Below the pieces are notes generated by a model that made no database searches, was not told the origin of the DNA, and was given only the letters and a program-made list of their open reading frames with translations. From Pseudodesulfovibrio indicus (lineage in GTDB: Bacteria > Desulfobacterota > Desulfovibrionia > Desulfovibrionales > Desulfovibrionaceae), in the NCBI RefSeq assembly GCF_001563225.1, contig NZ_CP014206.1, positions 1 through 64,000 on the forward strand: DNA of 64,000 nucleotides, in the 5' to 3' direction. Positions 1 to 8,275 of the stretch are shown piece after piece; position 1 is the first letter of the stretch; each line of letters starts with the position of its first letter. Both the position numbers and the translations under genes were made by a program.

Positions 1-141
1 TTGGAGAATGTTGATCACTCTTCAAACTCGTTATTAAACGGGCTGTGATTTCGTGATCTTATTTGCTCAACTCGCTATTTAATTGTCAAAGACCATTTCG
101 TCTTTTTCTCAAAGAACGTCCCGCCCTCAGGCAGGAAGGGG
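1..141 (-). promoter_or_regulatory. rRNA operon leader; 16S gene lies beyond the left edge
   Basis: Read on the minus strand this stretch looks like the leader of a bacterial 16S gene. It contains GGTCTTTGACAATTAAATAG (94-75) and GTTCTTTGAGAAAAAG (117-102), both resembling the boxA-type antitermination motif of rRNA leaders, and ends with TTCTCC, as expected just before a 16S 5' end. The structural gene itself is not in the window, so the assignment is by leader motif and promoter only. Confidence 0.75.
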
Positions 142-200
142 AAACTATGCTTTTGCGTCGCCCCCGTCAACACCTTTTTTCAACTTTTTTCAGGTTGGTC
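142..200 (-). promoter_or_regulatory. Strong rRNA-type promoter
   Basis: On the minus strand a -35 box TTGACG (170-165) and a -10 box TAGTTT (147-142) are separated by exactly 17 bases. A-tracts upstream of the -35 box (around 173-191) resemble an UP element, and the region after the -10 box is C-rich, like a stringent-response discriminator. All of this fits an rrn P1-type promoter driving the leader toward the left edge. Positions 201-521 to its right hold no gene that I can support. Confidence 0.75.
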
Positions 201-521
201 AGTTGGTGTTAACCATTCAAAATATTTGAGAAAGAACAAGCCGCTCGGGGTCACGTTCGGGGTGTTCCCCAGCGGCGAAGAGGAGTTCTAGGTGAAACCC
301 CTCCACAGGTCAAGCGCTTTTTTCGAGAAAATCGACGCTTCTTCTCAACATACTGATTTTACAATCATAATTGTCGCACCTTTCCACACGCCCTGTGAAA
401 CGCATTGAGGAGACCCATTCATTATATATAGGTACGTTCCCGGACCGGAACCGGACGCCCCCCCCTCGCTCCCCCCGGGGAACTCTGCTATGGTCCCTCT
501 CACAAACCAAAGGAGCACCCC

Positions 522-962
522 ATGCGCACACTGTATACCGCCCTCTTCCTGATCCTCGCCCTGGCCCTGGCCGCGCCCGCCGCCCAGGCCGCCGACATCG
601 AACCGCCGTCCGGCTGGAAACAGGAGGGCCCGGAGGCGCACGCCGAACGGTTCCTCGACCTGATGGTCCAGGGCCAGCTCGACAACGCCTTCAACGCCCT
701 GCTCGGCAACGCCAAGACCGACGCCATGGACAAGCTCAAGTTCGAGATCTACAGCGAGTACAAGAAGAACGGCAAGCCGCTGGGCTACGAACAGGTGCTC
801 AAGCAGCATGCGGGCAAGACCGTGCTCCGGCTGCGCTATATCCTGCTCTTCCCCAACCTGCCCAAGACCTTCGACATCTACTACTACAACCCCGACGGCC
901 GGGGATGGAAGCTGCGCACCTTCTCCTACGTCAAGGACATCAAGCAGCTGTTCAAGGATTAG
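522..962 (+). CDS. Small exported protein of unknown function
   Basis: The 146-residue product starts with a clear Sec signal peptide (MRTLYTALFLILALALAAPA, cleavage likely after AQA near residue 24), so it should be periplasmic. The mature part is charged and contains an aromatic stretch (DIYYYNPDGRGW) but no domain I recognise. AAGGAG lies 7-8 bases before the ATG. A possible promoter is TTGAGG (405-410) with TATAGG (427-432). It faces the next gene end to end with about 50 bases between the stops. Function unknown. Confidence 0.75.
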   Translation: MRTLYTALFLILALALAAPAAQAADIEPPSGWKQEGPEAHAERFLDLMVQGQLDNAFNALLGNAKTDAMDKLKFEIYSEYKKNGKPLGYEQVLKQHAGKTVLRLRYILLFPNLPKTFDIYYYNPDGRGWKLRTFSYVKDIKQLFKD

Positions 963-1011
963 CAGGGCATAGCCCCCGCACCCGTCGCGCCGCCGGGAGG
1001 CGCACCCCTTC

Positions 1012-2265
1012 CTAGCGCCCGTAGATCAAGGGCAGGACCCAGCCCAGCCAGCCGGTCATGAGCAGCGCGCCCAGCACGTTGAGGACGAGCCCCATGCCGA
1101 GCATGCGCGTCAGCGACGCGCCCCGCATCTCGCCGAAGGCCAGGGCGTTGGAGGTGGTGGCGATGGGGGTCATGAAGGCGCAGGTGGAGGCCACCCCCAC
1201 CCCGATCATCAACGGCAGCGGGTCCATGGCGTGTCCCTTGGCCGCATAGAAGGCGATGGTGAAGAAGGCGGCCACCACCGCGGTGTTCGACAGCACCTCG
1301 GTCAGGAAGATGACCGCCAGGATGGTCAGGAGGAAGAGCGTCCACGGGGACATGTCTCCCCTGAGCAGTTCCCCGGCCAGGACCACGGCCCGTTTGTCCA
1401 GCCCGGTCCAGTGGACCACGCCGAACAGGACCGCCAGGGCCAGGATGAAGATCAGCCCCCGGCGCGGCACGGACTTAAGCAGGTCGCCGGGCGCGAGCAG
1501 CGGGCCGGAGCGCGCAAGCCCGTCGGGCGCGGGCCGGACAAAGAGCAGATACAGGAACAGCCCGGCGAACAGCAGCGCGGCCACGGGCGAGAGCGGCGCG
1601 AACCACGCCAGGTTCTCGCGGGCCACGGCCTCCAGCACCCAATATCCCATGTACAGCCAGAACAGCCGCGCCCCGTATCGCTGTCGGGCGTCGGCCCTCT
1701 CTCCGGCGCCCAGGCAGGCCATGTCCGCCACGACGTGGCGGGCCGCGCCGGGCAGCCCCAGCCCCGCGGCCACGAACCAGGCGGCCAGCACAAAGGCGAC
1801 CACCAGCGGCACGGACCACAGGAACCAGTTGAAGAAGGTGATCCGGTCCCGCCCGGCCACATCGAAGAGATCGAGCGCCGCGAACAGGACCGCGTTGGCG
1901 GGCGAGCCGATCATGGACCCCATGCCGCCGATGGCCGCGCCGTAGATGGCCGAGCACATGAGCACCGTGGTCATGCCGCCCACCCCCTGGCGGGCGAAGT
2001 CGCGGTCCAGCCGCTTGAGCACCGGGATCAAGGTCAGCACCGTGATGGTGTTGGGGATGAAGGACGAGAGCGCGGCGGACGCGGCGATGACGTAGAACAG
2101 GACCAGGGAGGCGCGCCCCCGGCTGCGGCGCAACGCCCAGGACACGAACCCGTCGGTGATCCGGGTGGCGGCCATGAGCTGGTACACCAGGTACCCGCAC
2201 CCGAAGAGCAGGATCAGCGGCAGCCGGTGCCAGAGATAGGCGGTGACGTCGGTCAGCGGTTCCAA
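1012..2265 (-). CDS. SLC13/DASS-type sodium-coupled anion transporter
   Basis: This 417-residue, strongly hydrophobic protein should span the inner membrane about 10-12 times. Two SLC13-like signature regions are visible: an N-terminal SSFIPNTITVLTLIP followed by GSMIGSPANAVLF, and a C-terminal SNTAVVAAFFTIAF followed by TPIATTSNALAFGEMRG. The family carries dicarboxylates, sulfate or related anions with sodium; substrate cannot be read from the sequence. It is divergent from dnaE, with about 150 bases between the starts, and appears to be monocistronic. Confidence 0.7.
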   Translation of the reverse strand: MEPLTDVTAYLWHRLPLILLFGCGYLVYQLMAATRITDGFVSWALRRSRGRASLVLFYVIAASAALSSFIPNTITVLTLIPVLKRLDRDFARQGVGGMTTVLMCSAIYGAAIGGMGSMIGSPANAVLFAALDLFDVAGRDRITFFNWFLWSVPLVVAFVLAAWFVAAGLGLPGAARHVVADMACLGAGERADARQRYGARLFWLYMGYWVLEAVARENLAWFAPLSPVAALLFAGLFLYLLFVRPAPDGLARSGPLLAPGDLLKSVPRRGLIFILALAVLFGVVHWTGLDKRAVVLAGELLRGDMSPWTLFLLTILAVIFLTEVLSNTAVVAAFFTIAFYAAKGHAMDPLPLMIGVGVASTCAFMTPIATTSNALAFGEMRGASLTRMLGMGLVLNVLGALLMTGWLGWVLPLIYGR

Positions 2266-2422
2266 GTCGACTCCCGGGTCAGAGGTTCGTCATGCAATGG
2301 ACCGCGTTCGCGCCGCCATGTCAATACGCGAATGGGACCGCCAGCCCCCCTTCCCAAATGCTTCTGGAACTCCTCACTGCTTTACGCTATCATCCGTGAT
2401 CGAACCCAAGGAGTTTGTTTAA

Positions 2423-5400
2423 GTGGCCGAATTCGTTCACCTTCACGTCCATACAGAATACAGCCTTCTGGACGGCGCCATCCGCATCAACGACCTGCTC
2501 ACCAGGGCCAAGGACCTGGGCATGCCCGCGGTGGCCATCACCGATCACGGGTCCATGTACGGGGCCGTGACCTTCTACACCGAGGCCAAGGCGCTCGGCA
2601 TCAAGCCGATCATCGGCTGCGAGGTCTACGTGGCCCCCGGCGACCTGGACGACGAAGAGGCCCACCTGCGCAAGGAACAGGGCGGCGGCTACCACCTGGT
2701 GCTGCTGGCCAAGAACCAGCAGGGGTACAAGAACCTCATCAAGCTGGTCTCCATCGGCTACCTGGACGGGTTCTACTACAAGCCGCGCGTGTCCAAGCAT
2801 CTGCTCAAGAAGTACTCCGAGGGGCTGATCGCCCTGTCCGCCTGCCTGGCCGGCGAGGTCCCCCGCAAGCTCATGAACGAAGGCGTGGACGCGGGCGCGG
2901 AGATGGCCCGGATCTACGAGTCCATCTTCCCCGGCAACTTCTACCTGGAGCTGCAGGACAACGGCATCGGCAAGCAGACCCGGCTCAACGAGCTGCTCGT
3001 CAAGTGCGCGGAGAAAACCGGGCTGCCCCTGGTGGCCACCAACGACTGCCACTACCTGACCGCCGAGGACTACGAGGCCCACGACACCCTGCTGTGCATC
3101 CAGACCCAGACCACGGTGGACGCGGAGAAGCGGTTCCGCATGGAGACCCGCGAGCTGTACTTCAAGACGCCGGAGGAGATGGAGCGGGCCTTCGCCCACG
3201 TGCCCGAGGCGATCCTGAACACCCAGCGCATCGCCGAGCAGTGCAACCTGGAGATCGAGCTCGGCAACTACTATTTCCCGCACTACGAGCTGCCCGAAGG
3301 CGTGTCCATGAACGAGGAGTTCGACCGCCTCTGCCGCGAAGGCCTCAAGCGGCGGCTCGCGACCCTGACCTACGAGGTGGACGAGGACAAGTACTGGAAG
3401 CGGCTGGACTACGAGCTGGGGGTCATCATCCAGATGGGGTTCCCGGCCTACTTCCTCATCGTCCAGGACTTCATCAACTGGGCCAAGGACAACCGCATCC
3501 CGGTGGGGCCGGGGCGCGGCTCGGCAGCCGGGTCCATCGTGGCCTGGTCGCTGAAGATCACCAACCTCGACCCGATCCCCTACGACCTGCTGTTCGAGCG
3601 ATTCCTGAACGTGGAGCGCGTGTCCATGCCGGATATCGACGTGGACTTCTGCGAGCGCCGCCGCCTGGAGGTGGTCAAGTACTGCGCCGAGAAGTACGGC
3701 TTCGACCGCGTGGCCCAGATCACCACCTTCGGGACCATGAAGACCAAGGCGGTCATCAAGGACGTGGGCCGGGCGCTGGGCATGTCCTTCGGCGAGACCG
3801 ACCGCATCGCCAAGCTCATCCCGGACGACCCCGGCATCATGGCCAAGCTCCTGGGCGTGGAAAAGGCCAAGATCACCGTGCCCAACGCGGTCAAGGGCGT
3901 GACCGAGCTGGACGACATGGTCGCCACCGACCCCAAGGTGGCCAAGCTCATCGACATTTCCACGAGGCTGGAGGGGCTGTGCCGCCACGCCTCGACCCAC
4001 GCGGCGGGCGTGGTCATCTCGGACAAGCCCATGACCGAGTACCTTCCTCTCTACAAGGGGAAGAAGGGCGAAATCGTGACCCAGTTCGACATGAAGAAGG
4101 TCGAGAAGGTCGGGCTGATCAAGTTCGACTTCCTGGGGCTCAGGACCATGACCGTCATCGAGGACTGCCTGGACATCATCCGCGAGCAGGGCAAGAAGGC
4201 CCCGGACCTCGACACCCTGGCCCTGGACGACCCGGCCACCTTCGCCATCTTCGCCAAGGGCGACACGGACGGCATCTTCCAGGTGGAATCGTCCGGCATG
4301 CGCAAGTACCTGCGCATGCTCCGCCCGGACTGCTTCGAGGACATCGTGGCCATGCTCGCCCTGTACCGGCCCGGCCCCTTGGGGATGATCGGCGCGCACG
4401 GCGTGTCCATGGTCGACGAATTCATCATGCGCAAACACGGCGACATCGAAGTCACCTACCCGCACCCGTCCCTCACGGACACCCTGTCGCCCACCTACGG
4501 CGTCATGGTCTACCAGGAGCAGGTCATGGCCACGGCCATGACCATCGCCAACTACTCGCTCGGCGAGGGCGACCTGCTGCGCCGCGCCATGGGCAAGAAG
4601 ATCGCCGAGGAGATGGCCAAGCAGCGCTCCCGGTTCCTGGAGGGCGCGCGCGAAAACAAGATCGACGAGACCGTGGCCAACGAGATCTTCGACACCATGG
4701 AGAAGTTCGCGGCCTACGGCTTCAACAAGTCGCACTCCGCGGCCTACGCGCTCATCTCCTACCACACCGCCTACCTCAAGGCGCATTTCCCGGTGGAGTT
4801 CATGGCCGCCCTGATGTCCACGGAAATGAACAACACCGAAAAAATCATCATGTACGTCAACGCCTGCCGCGACATGGAGATCAAGGTCCGCCAGCCGGAC
4901 ATCAACGCGGGCCAGGCCCGGTTCTCGGTCAAGGACGGGGAGATCCTGTTCGCCATGGCGGCCATCAAGAACGTGGGCGAGGAGGCGATCAACGAGATCG
5001 CCGCCGAGCGGACCGAGAACGGTCCGTTCAAGAACATCTTCGACTTCTGCGAGCGCGTGAACCTGCGCCGGGTGACCAAGCGGGTCCTGGAATCGCTGAT
5101 CAAGGCGGGCGCGCTCGACTGCTTCTCCTGCTCCCGCCAGGCGTTGCTGGAGGACCTGGAAAAGGCCGTGGCGCTCGGCCAGAAAAAGGCCAAGGAGAAG
5201 GAGTCCGGCATGCTCAACATGCTGGACATGCTCGGCGGCGGGGCCAAGACGGAACCGGCCCACACCCCCACCTGCTCCCTGTGCGAGGAGTTCGACGACC
5301 GCGAGAAGCTCCAACTGGAGAAGGAGGTCCTCGGCTTCTTCCTGTCCGGCCATCCGCTGCTGGCCTACCGCCAGGACATGCACCGGCTGCGCACGGTCAC

Positions 5401-5968
5401 CCTGGAGGAATGCAAGACCATCCCCAACGGCACCGAGGTGCGCGTGGCGGTCATCATCCCGGATTTCAAGCAATTCATCACCCGCAAGGGCGACCCCATG
5501 GCGTTCTGCACCGCCGAAGACCTGACCACCTCCGGCGAGGTCACCATGCTGCCCAACGTCTACGCCGAGGCGCGCGAGCTGCTCGACGCGGACCGCCCCC
5601 TGCTGGTCCAGGGCAAGATCGACCAGCGCGACGACCAGTCCGGGCCGGAGGACGCGCCTAAGTCCGCCAAGATCCTGGCCGACAAGGTCCTGTTCCTGGC
5701 CGACGCGGTCCAGGGCTCGGACCAGCCGGTGTCCCTGTGGATCGGCGAGCGCAATGCCGAGGACGCCCACCTGAACGCGCTCAAGGCGGTCCTCCAGCGC
5801 TACCCCGGCTCCACTGCCGTGAACCTCGGCCTGATCACCCGCGACTCGGTGGTCAACCTGCGGCTGGGCAACGGCTGGAAGGTCTATCCGGGCCGCGACT
5901 TCTGGAAGGAGATAGAGGCCTGGCAGAACGGCGACGCCAAGCTGTACAAGGCCGCGAACGAGGAATAG
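2423..5968 (+). CDS. dnaE: DNA polymerase III alpha subunit
   Basis: The 1181-residue product is the replicative polymerase subunit of family C. The N-terminal PHP domain begins with HLHVHTEYSLLDG (residues 6-18). The palm carries the catalytic aspartates in PDIDVDFCERRR (D404, D406), preceded by GPGRGSAAGSIVAW. The fingers, helix-hairpin-helix and OB regions follow to the C-terminus, and the length is normal for DnaE1. The start is GTG at 2423 with AAGGAG ten bases upstream. The next 150 bases hold a hairpin repeat that may terminate it. Confidence 0.97.
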   Translation: MAEFVHLHVHTEYSLLDGAIRINDLLTRAKDLGMPAVAITDHGSMYGAVTFYTEAKALGIKPIIGCEVYVAPGDLDDEEAHLRKEQGGGYHLVLLAKNQQGYKNLIKLVSIGYLDGFYYKPRVSKHLLKKYSEGLIALSACLAGEVPRKLMNEGVDAGAEMARIYESIFPGNFYLELQDNGIGKQTRLNELLVKCAEKTGLPLVATNDCHYLTAEDYEAHDTLLCIQTQTTVDAEKRFRMETRELYFKTPEEMERAFAHVPEAILNTQRIAEQCNLEIELGNYYFPHYELPEGVSMNEEFDRLCREGLKRRLATLTYEVDEDKYWKRLDYELGVIIQMGFPAYFLIVQDFINWAKDNRIPVGPGRGSAAGSIVAWSLKITNLDPIPYDLLFERFLNVERVSMPDIDVDFCERRRLEVVKYCAEKYGFDRVAQITTFGTMKTKAVIKDVGRALGMSFGETDRIAKLIPDDPGIMAKLLGVEKAKITVPNAVKGVTELDDMVATDPKVAKLIDISTRLEGLCRHASTHAAGVVISDKPMTEYLPLYKGKKGEIVTQFDMKKVEKVGLIKFDFLGLRTMTVIEDCLDIIREQGKKAPDLDTLALDDPATFAIFAKGDTDGIFQVESSGMRKYLRMLRPDCFEDIVAMLALYRPGPLGMIGAHGVSMVDEFIMRKHGDIEVTYPHPSLTDTLSPTYGVMVYQEQVMATAMTIANYSLGEGDLLRRAMGKKIAEEMAKQRSRFLEGARENKIDETVANEIFDTMEKFAAYGFNKSHSAAYALISYHTAYLKAHFPVEFMAALMSTEMNNTEKIIMYVNACRDMEIKVRQPDINAGQARFSVKDGEILFAMAAIKNVGEEAINEIAAERTENGPFKNIFDFCERVNLRRVTKRVLESLIKAGALDCFSCSRQALLEDLEKAVALGQKKAKEKESGMLNMLDMLGGGAKTEPAHTPTCSLCEEFDDREKLQLEKEVLGFFLSGHPLLAYRQDMHRLRTVTLEECKTIPNGTEVRVAVIIPDFKQFITRKGDPMAFCTAEDLTTSGEVTMLPNVYAEARELLDADRPLLVQGKIDQRDDQSGPEDAPKSAKILADKVLFLADAVQGSDQPVSLWIGERNAEDAHLNALKAVLQRYPGSTAVNLGLITRDSVVNLRLGNGWKVYPGRDFWKEIEAWQNGDAKLYKAANEE

Positions 5969-5972
5969 GGAT

Positions 5973-6034
5973 GCCTCCGGCGGCTTGGGGAACCTTTTGA
6001 AAAAGGTTCCCCAAGAACCCTCCAAAACTTTTTG
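5973..6034. repeat. GCCTCCGGCGG-hairpin dispersed repeat, copy 1 (possible dnaE terminator)
   Basis: GCCTCCGGCGG (5973-5983) is followed directly by a perfect 15-bp inverted repeat, CTTGGGGAACCTTTT (5984-5998) and its complement (6001-6015), with a 2-base loop, and then by CCTCCAAAACTTTTT. The same head motif, AACCTTTT core and tail recur at 61534-61640. The position three bases after the dnaE stop suggests it works as a terminator or an mRNA end. Confidence 0.8.
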
Positions 6035-6120
6035 TCGCCGCTCCGCGGATCGGGTATCGTCCGGACAACTCGTTCCGAAAGTCCATCTACCGAACCCTCT
6101 ACTCCACCCCAAGGAAACCC

Positions 6121-6732
6121 ATGAGCCGAATCGACGAACTGCTGCTGAAGATCGAACAGCTGGAAGGCGAGCTGGAGACCGAACTCCGCGCCAAGCGCGA
6201 GGACCTGGAATACACCATCCGCAGGCACAAGGTCCGCTTCTCCCGGGAGATCAAGGAGAAGCAGCACGAATTTCTCAAGAAGTGGCTGGACTACGTGTAC
6301 GACTCCGGGCCGCTGATCATCCTGACCATCCCGATCATCTGGGGCGCGATCATCCCCTGCCTGATCCTGGACCTGGTGGTCACCCTGTACCAGTACATCT
6401 GCTTCCCCATCTACGGCATCCCCTTTGCCCGGCGGCGCGACTACGTGATCATCGACCGCCAGAACCTGGGCTACCTGAACTGGATCGAGAAGCTGAACTG
6501 CATGTACTGCGGCTACTTCAACGGAGTCATCGCCTATGTCCGCGAGGTGGCCGCGCGCACCGAGCAGTACTGGTGCCCCGTGCGCCACGCCCGCCCGGTG
6601 AAGTCCGTGCACGGCCACTACCGGCAGTTCTTCGAGTACGGCGACGCCAAGGGGTACCGCGAGGGGCTGGAACCGGCCCGCGAGGAGCTGGCCCGCAAGC
6701 TGCGCGAGGAAGTGCTGAACCGGAAGAAGTAG
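6121..6732 (+). CDS. Conserved membrane protein of unknown function
   Basis: The 203-residue protein opens with a highly charged coiled-coil-like helix (residues 1-55), followed by two hydrophobic segments (about 62-95, PLIILTIPIIWGAIIPCLIL) and a cytosolic tail. The tail has paired cysteines (CMYCGYFNG) and a conserved-looking YWCPVRHARP segment. I recognise the overall type as a hypothetical protein seen near housekeeping genes in Desulfovibrio-like genomes but know no function. ATG start with AAGGA nearby. Confidence 0.65.
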   Translation: MSRIDELLLKIEQLEGELETELRAKREDLEYTIRRHKVRFSREIKEKQHEFLKKWLDYVYDSGPLIILTIPIIWGAIIPCLILDLVVTLYQYICFPIYGIPFARRRDYVIIDRQNLGYLNWIEKLNCMYCGYFNGVIAYVREVAARTEQYWCPVRHARPVKSVHGHYRQFFEYGDAKGYREGLEPAREELARKLREEVLNRKK

Positions 6733-6780
6733 CGCGCCCCTTTCATTGACAACCGGCCCGCGCCGGACAATCATCCGCCC

Positions 6781-7146
6781 ATGAGCAAAGACACCCTGAC
6801 CGAACTCAACGAGCGGCACCGCAGGTTCGTGGAGGACCGCCGCTGGCAGAAGCACCAGACGCCCAAGAACCTGGTCATGGCGTTGACCGGCGAGGTGGGG
6901 GAGCTGAACGAGCTGTTCCAGTGGCTGACCCCGGAGGAGAGCCGGGCGCTGCCCGAGGACCGCAAGCGCCGCGTGGCCGAGGAGATGGCGGACGTGCTCA
7001 TCTACCTGGTCCGGCTGGCCGACGAGACCGGCATCGACCTGGTTGCGGCGGCCCACGAAAAATGCGAGATCAACGAACGGAAGTACCCGGCCGAATCGTT
7101 TCGGGACGGGTACCTGCGGCCTGACGATTACAAGGAGTCCAAGTGA
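6781..7146 (+). CDS. MazG-like nucleotide pyrophosphohydrolase
   Basis: The 121-residue all-alpha protein carries the MazG/dCTPase metal-binding pattern: EVGELNELFQW (about residues 38-48) and EEMADVLIYLVRLAD (about 68-82), giving the ExxE...ExxD arrangement. Its size fits the RS21-C6/dCTP pyrophosphatase branch, which hydrolyses (d)NTPs to monophosphate and pyrophosphate. A possible promoter TTGACA (6746-6751) sits just before it. Its TGA overlaps the ATG of queD, so the two are probably translated together. Confidence 0.85.
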   Translation: MSKDTLTELNERHRRFVEDRRWQKHQTPKNLVMALTGEVGELNELFQWLTPEESRALPEDRKRRVAEEMADVLIYLVRLADETGIDLVAAAHEKCEINERKYPAESFRDGYLRPDDYKESK

Positions 7147-7526
7147 TGCCCGGCAAATGGAAGCTGACCATAACGCAGGAATTTTCGGCCTCGCACCAGC
7201 TGCGCAACTATTGCGGCAAGTGCGAGAACATGCACGGCCACAACTTCGGGGTCGAGGTGGTGGTCGAGGGCGACACCCTGGACGAAAAGGTCCAGTACCT
7301 CCTCGATTTCAAGGACCTCAAGGCCCGCACCAGGACCGTGCTCGACAAGCTCGATCACAAGCACCTGAACGACGTGGAGTGCTTCACCGAGATCAACCCC
7401 TCGTCCGAGAATCTGGCCATGTTCATCTACCGCAACCTCAAGGGAAACCTGCCCGGCCACGTCTCCCTGGTGGAGGTCTCGGTCTCGGAAAAGGGCTCGT
7501 CCAAGGCCACCTACTGGGAAGAATGA
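7146..7526 (+). CDS. queD: 6-carboxytetrahydropterin synthase (queuosine pathway)
   Basis: QueD makes 6-carboxytetrahydropterin from dihydroneopterin triphosphate, the second step of preQ0/queuosine synthesis. The 126-residue sequence shows the family zinc ligands (SASHQL near residue 17 and the CENMHGHNF motif with HGH) and the catalytic cysteine context CGKCENMHGH. I chose ATG 7146, with AAGGAG at 7131-7136, over GTG 7143. It overlaps both neighbours by a few bases. Confidence 0.92.
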   Translation: MPGKWKLTITQEFSASHQLRNYCGKCENMHGHNFGVEVVVEGDTLDEKVQYLLDFKDLKARTRTVLDKLDHKHLNDVECFTEINPSSENLAMFIYRNLKGNLPGHVSLVEVSVSEKGSSKATYWEE

Positions 7527-7771
7527 TGACCGGCACCGGAAACAACGGCAAGGAAGAGAAGCGCGGCGAGATCAACGGCATGTCCTACGGCAAGCTGATG
7601 ACCTCCCTGCTCATCCCCAAGGACTCGCGGACCAACCCCAAGCGGATACTGAGCGGCATCGCCTTCCTGGCCTTTGTCTGCTTCTTCCTCTTCGGGACCC
7701 TGTCGCGCGGCTGCGTCCGCGAGGCCCAGCAGCAGCCCCCCGTGACCGAACAGCCCGCCGGAGTGCAGTGA
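7523..7771 (+). CDS. Small single-helix membrane protein, unknown
   Basis: The 82-residue product begins at ATG 7523, overlapping the queD stop (ATGA), and ends overlapping the dtd start. It has a polar N-terminus, one transmembrane helix (about residues 44-61, ILSGIAFLAFVCFFLFGTL) and a short proline/glutamine-rich tail. No family is recognised. Its tight packing between queD and dtd shows that it is translated as part of the operon. Confidence 0.6.
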   Translation: MMTGTGNNGKEEKRGEINGMSYGKLMTSLLIPKDSRTNPKRILSGIAFLAFVCFFLFGTLSRGCVREAQQQPPVTEQPAGVQ

Positions 7772-8235
7772 TGCGCATCGTCATCCAACGCGTGAGCCGC
7801 GCCTCGGTCTCGGTGAACGAGACCGTGGTCGGCGAGATCGGCACCGGCCTGCTGGTCCTGGTCGGATTCGGCAACGCGGACAAGGCGGACCTGCCGGAAT
7901 CCCCCAAATGGTCGAAGATGCTCGACAAGCTCATCAACCTGCGGATTTTCCCGGACGAGGAAGGCAAGCTGAACCTTTCGCTGACCGATATCTCCGGCGA
8001 CGTCATGCTCATCTCCCAGTTCACGCTGTACGCAGACTGCAAGAGAGGCCGCCGCCCCTCCTTCACCGACGCCTGCCACCCCTACATCGCCGAGTCCCTG
8101 TTCAACCGGTTCGTGGAGGACGCTCGCGGGCTGGCCCCGGCCGGGTTCGCCACCGGGCGGTTCGGCGCCGAGATGCACCTGGACTTCACCAACTGGGGCC
8201 CGGTGACCATCATTCTCGATTCCGACGACCTCTAG
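7771..8235 (+). CDS. dtd: D-aminoacyl-tRNA deacylase
   Basis: Dtd hydrolyses D-amino acids (and misacylated glycine) from tRNA. The 154-residue length and both active-site motifs are present: SQFTLYAD (about residues 77-84) and the C-terminal NWGPVTI, the NxGPVT motif with the cross-subunit Gly-Pro. The ATG at 7771 overlaps the preceding TGA. It is the last gene of the mazG-like/queD/small-protein run. Confidence 0.95.
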   Translation: MRIVIQRVSRASVSVNETVVGEIGTGLLVLVGFGNADKADLPESPKWSKMLDKLINLRIFPDEEGKLNLSLTDISGDVMLISQFTLYADCKRGRRPSFTDACHPYIAESLFNRFVEDARGLAPAGFATGRFGAEMHLDFTNWGPVTIILDSDDL

Positions 8236-8275
8236 AGGGGTTGCCCTTCGGCCCCCGCTCCCCTAAACTCCCCCC

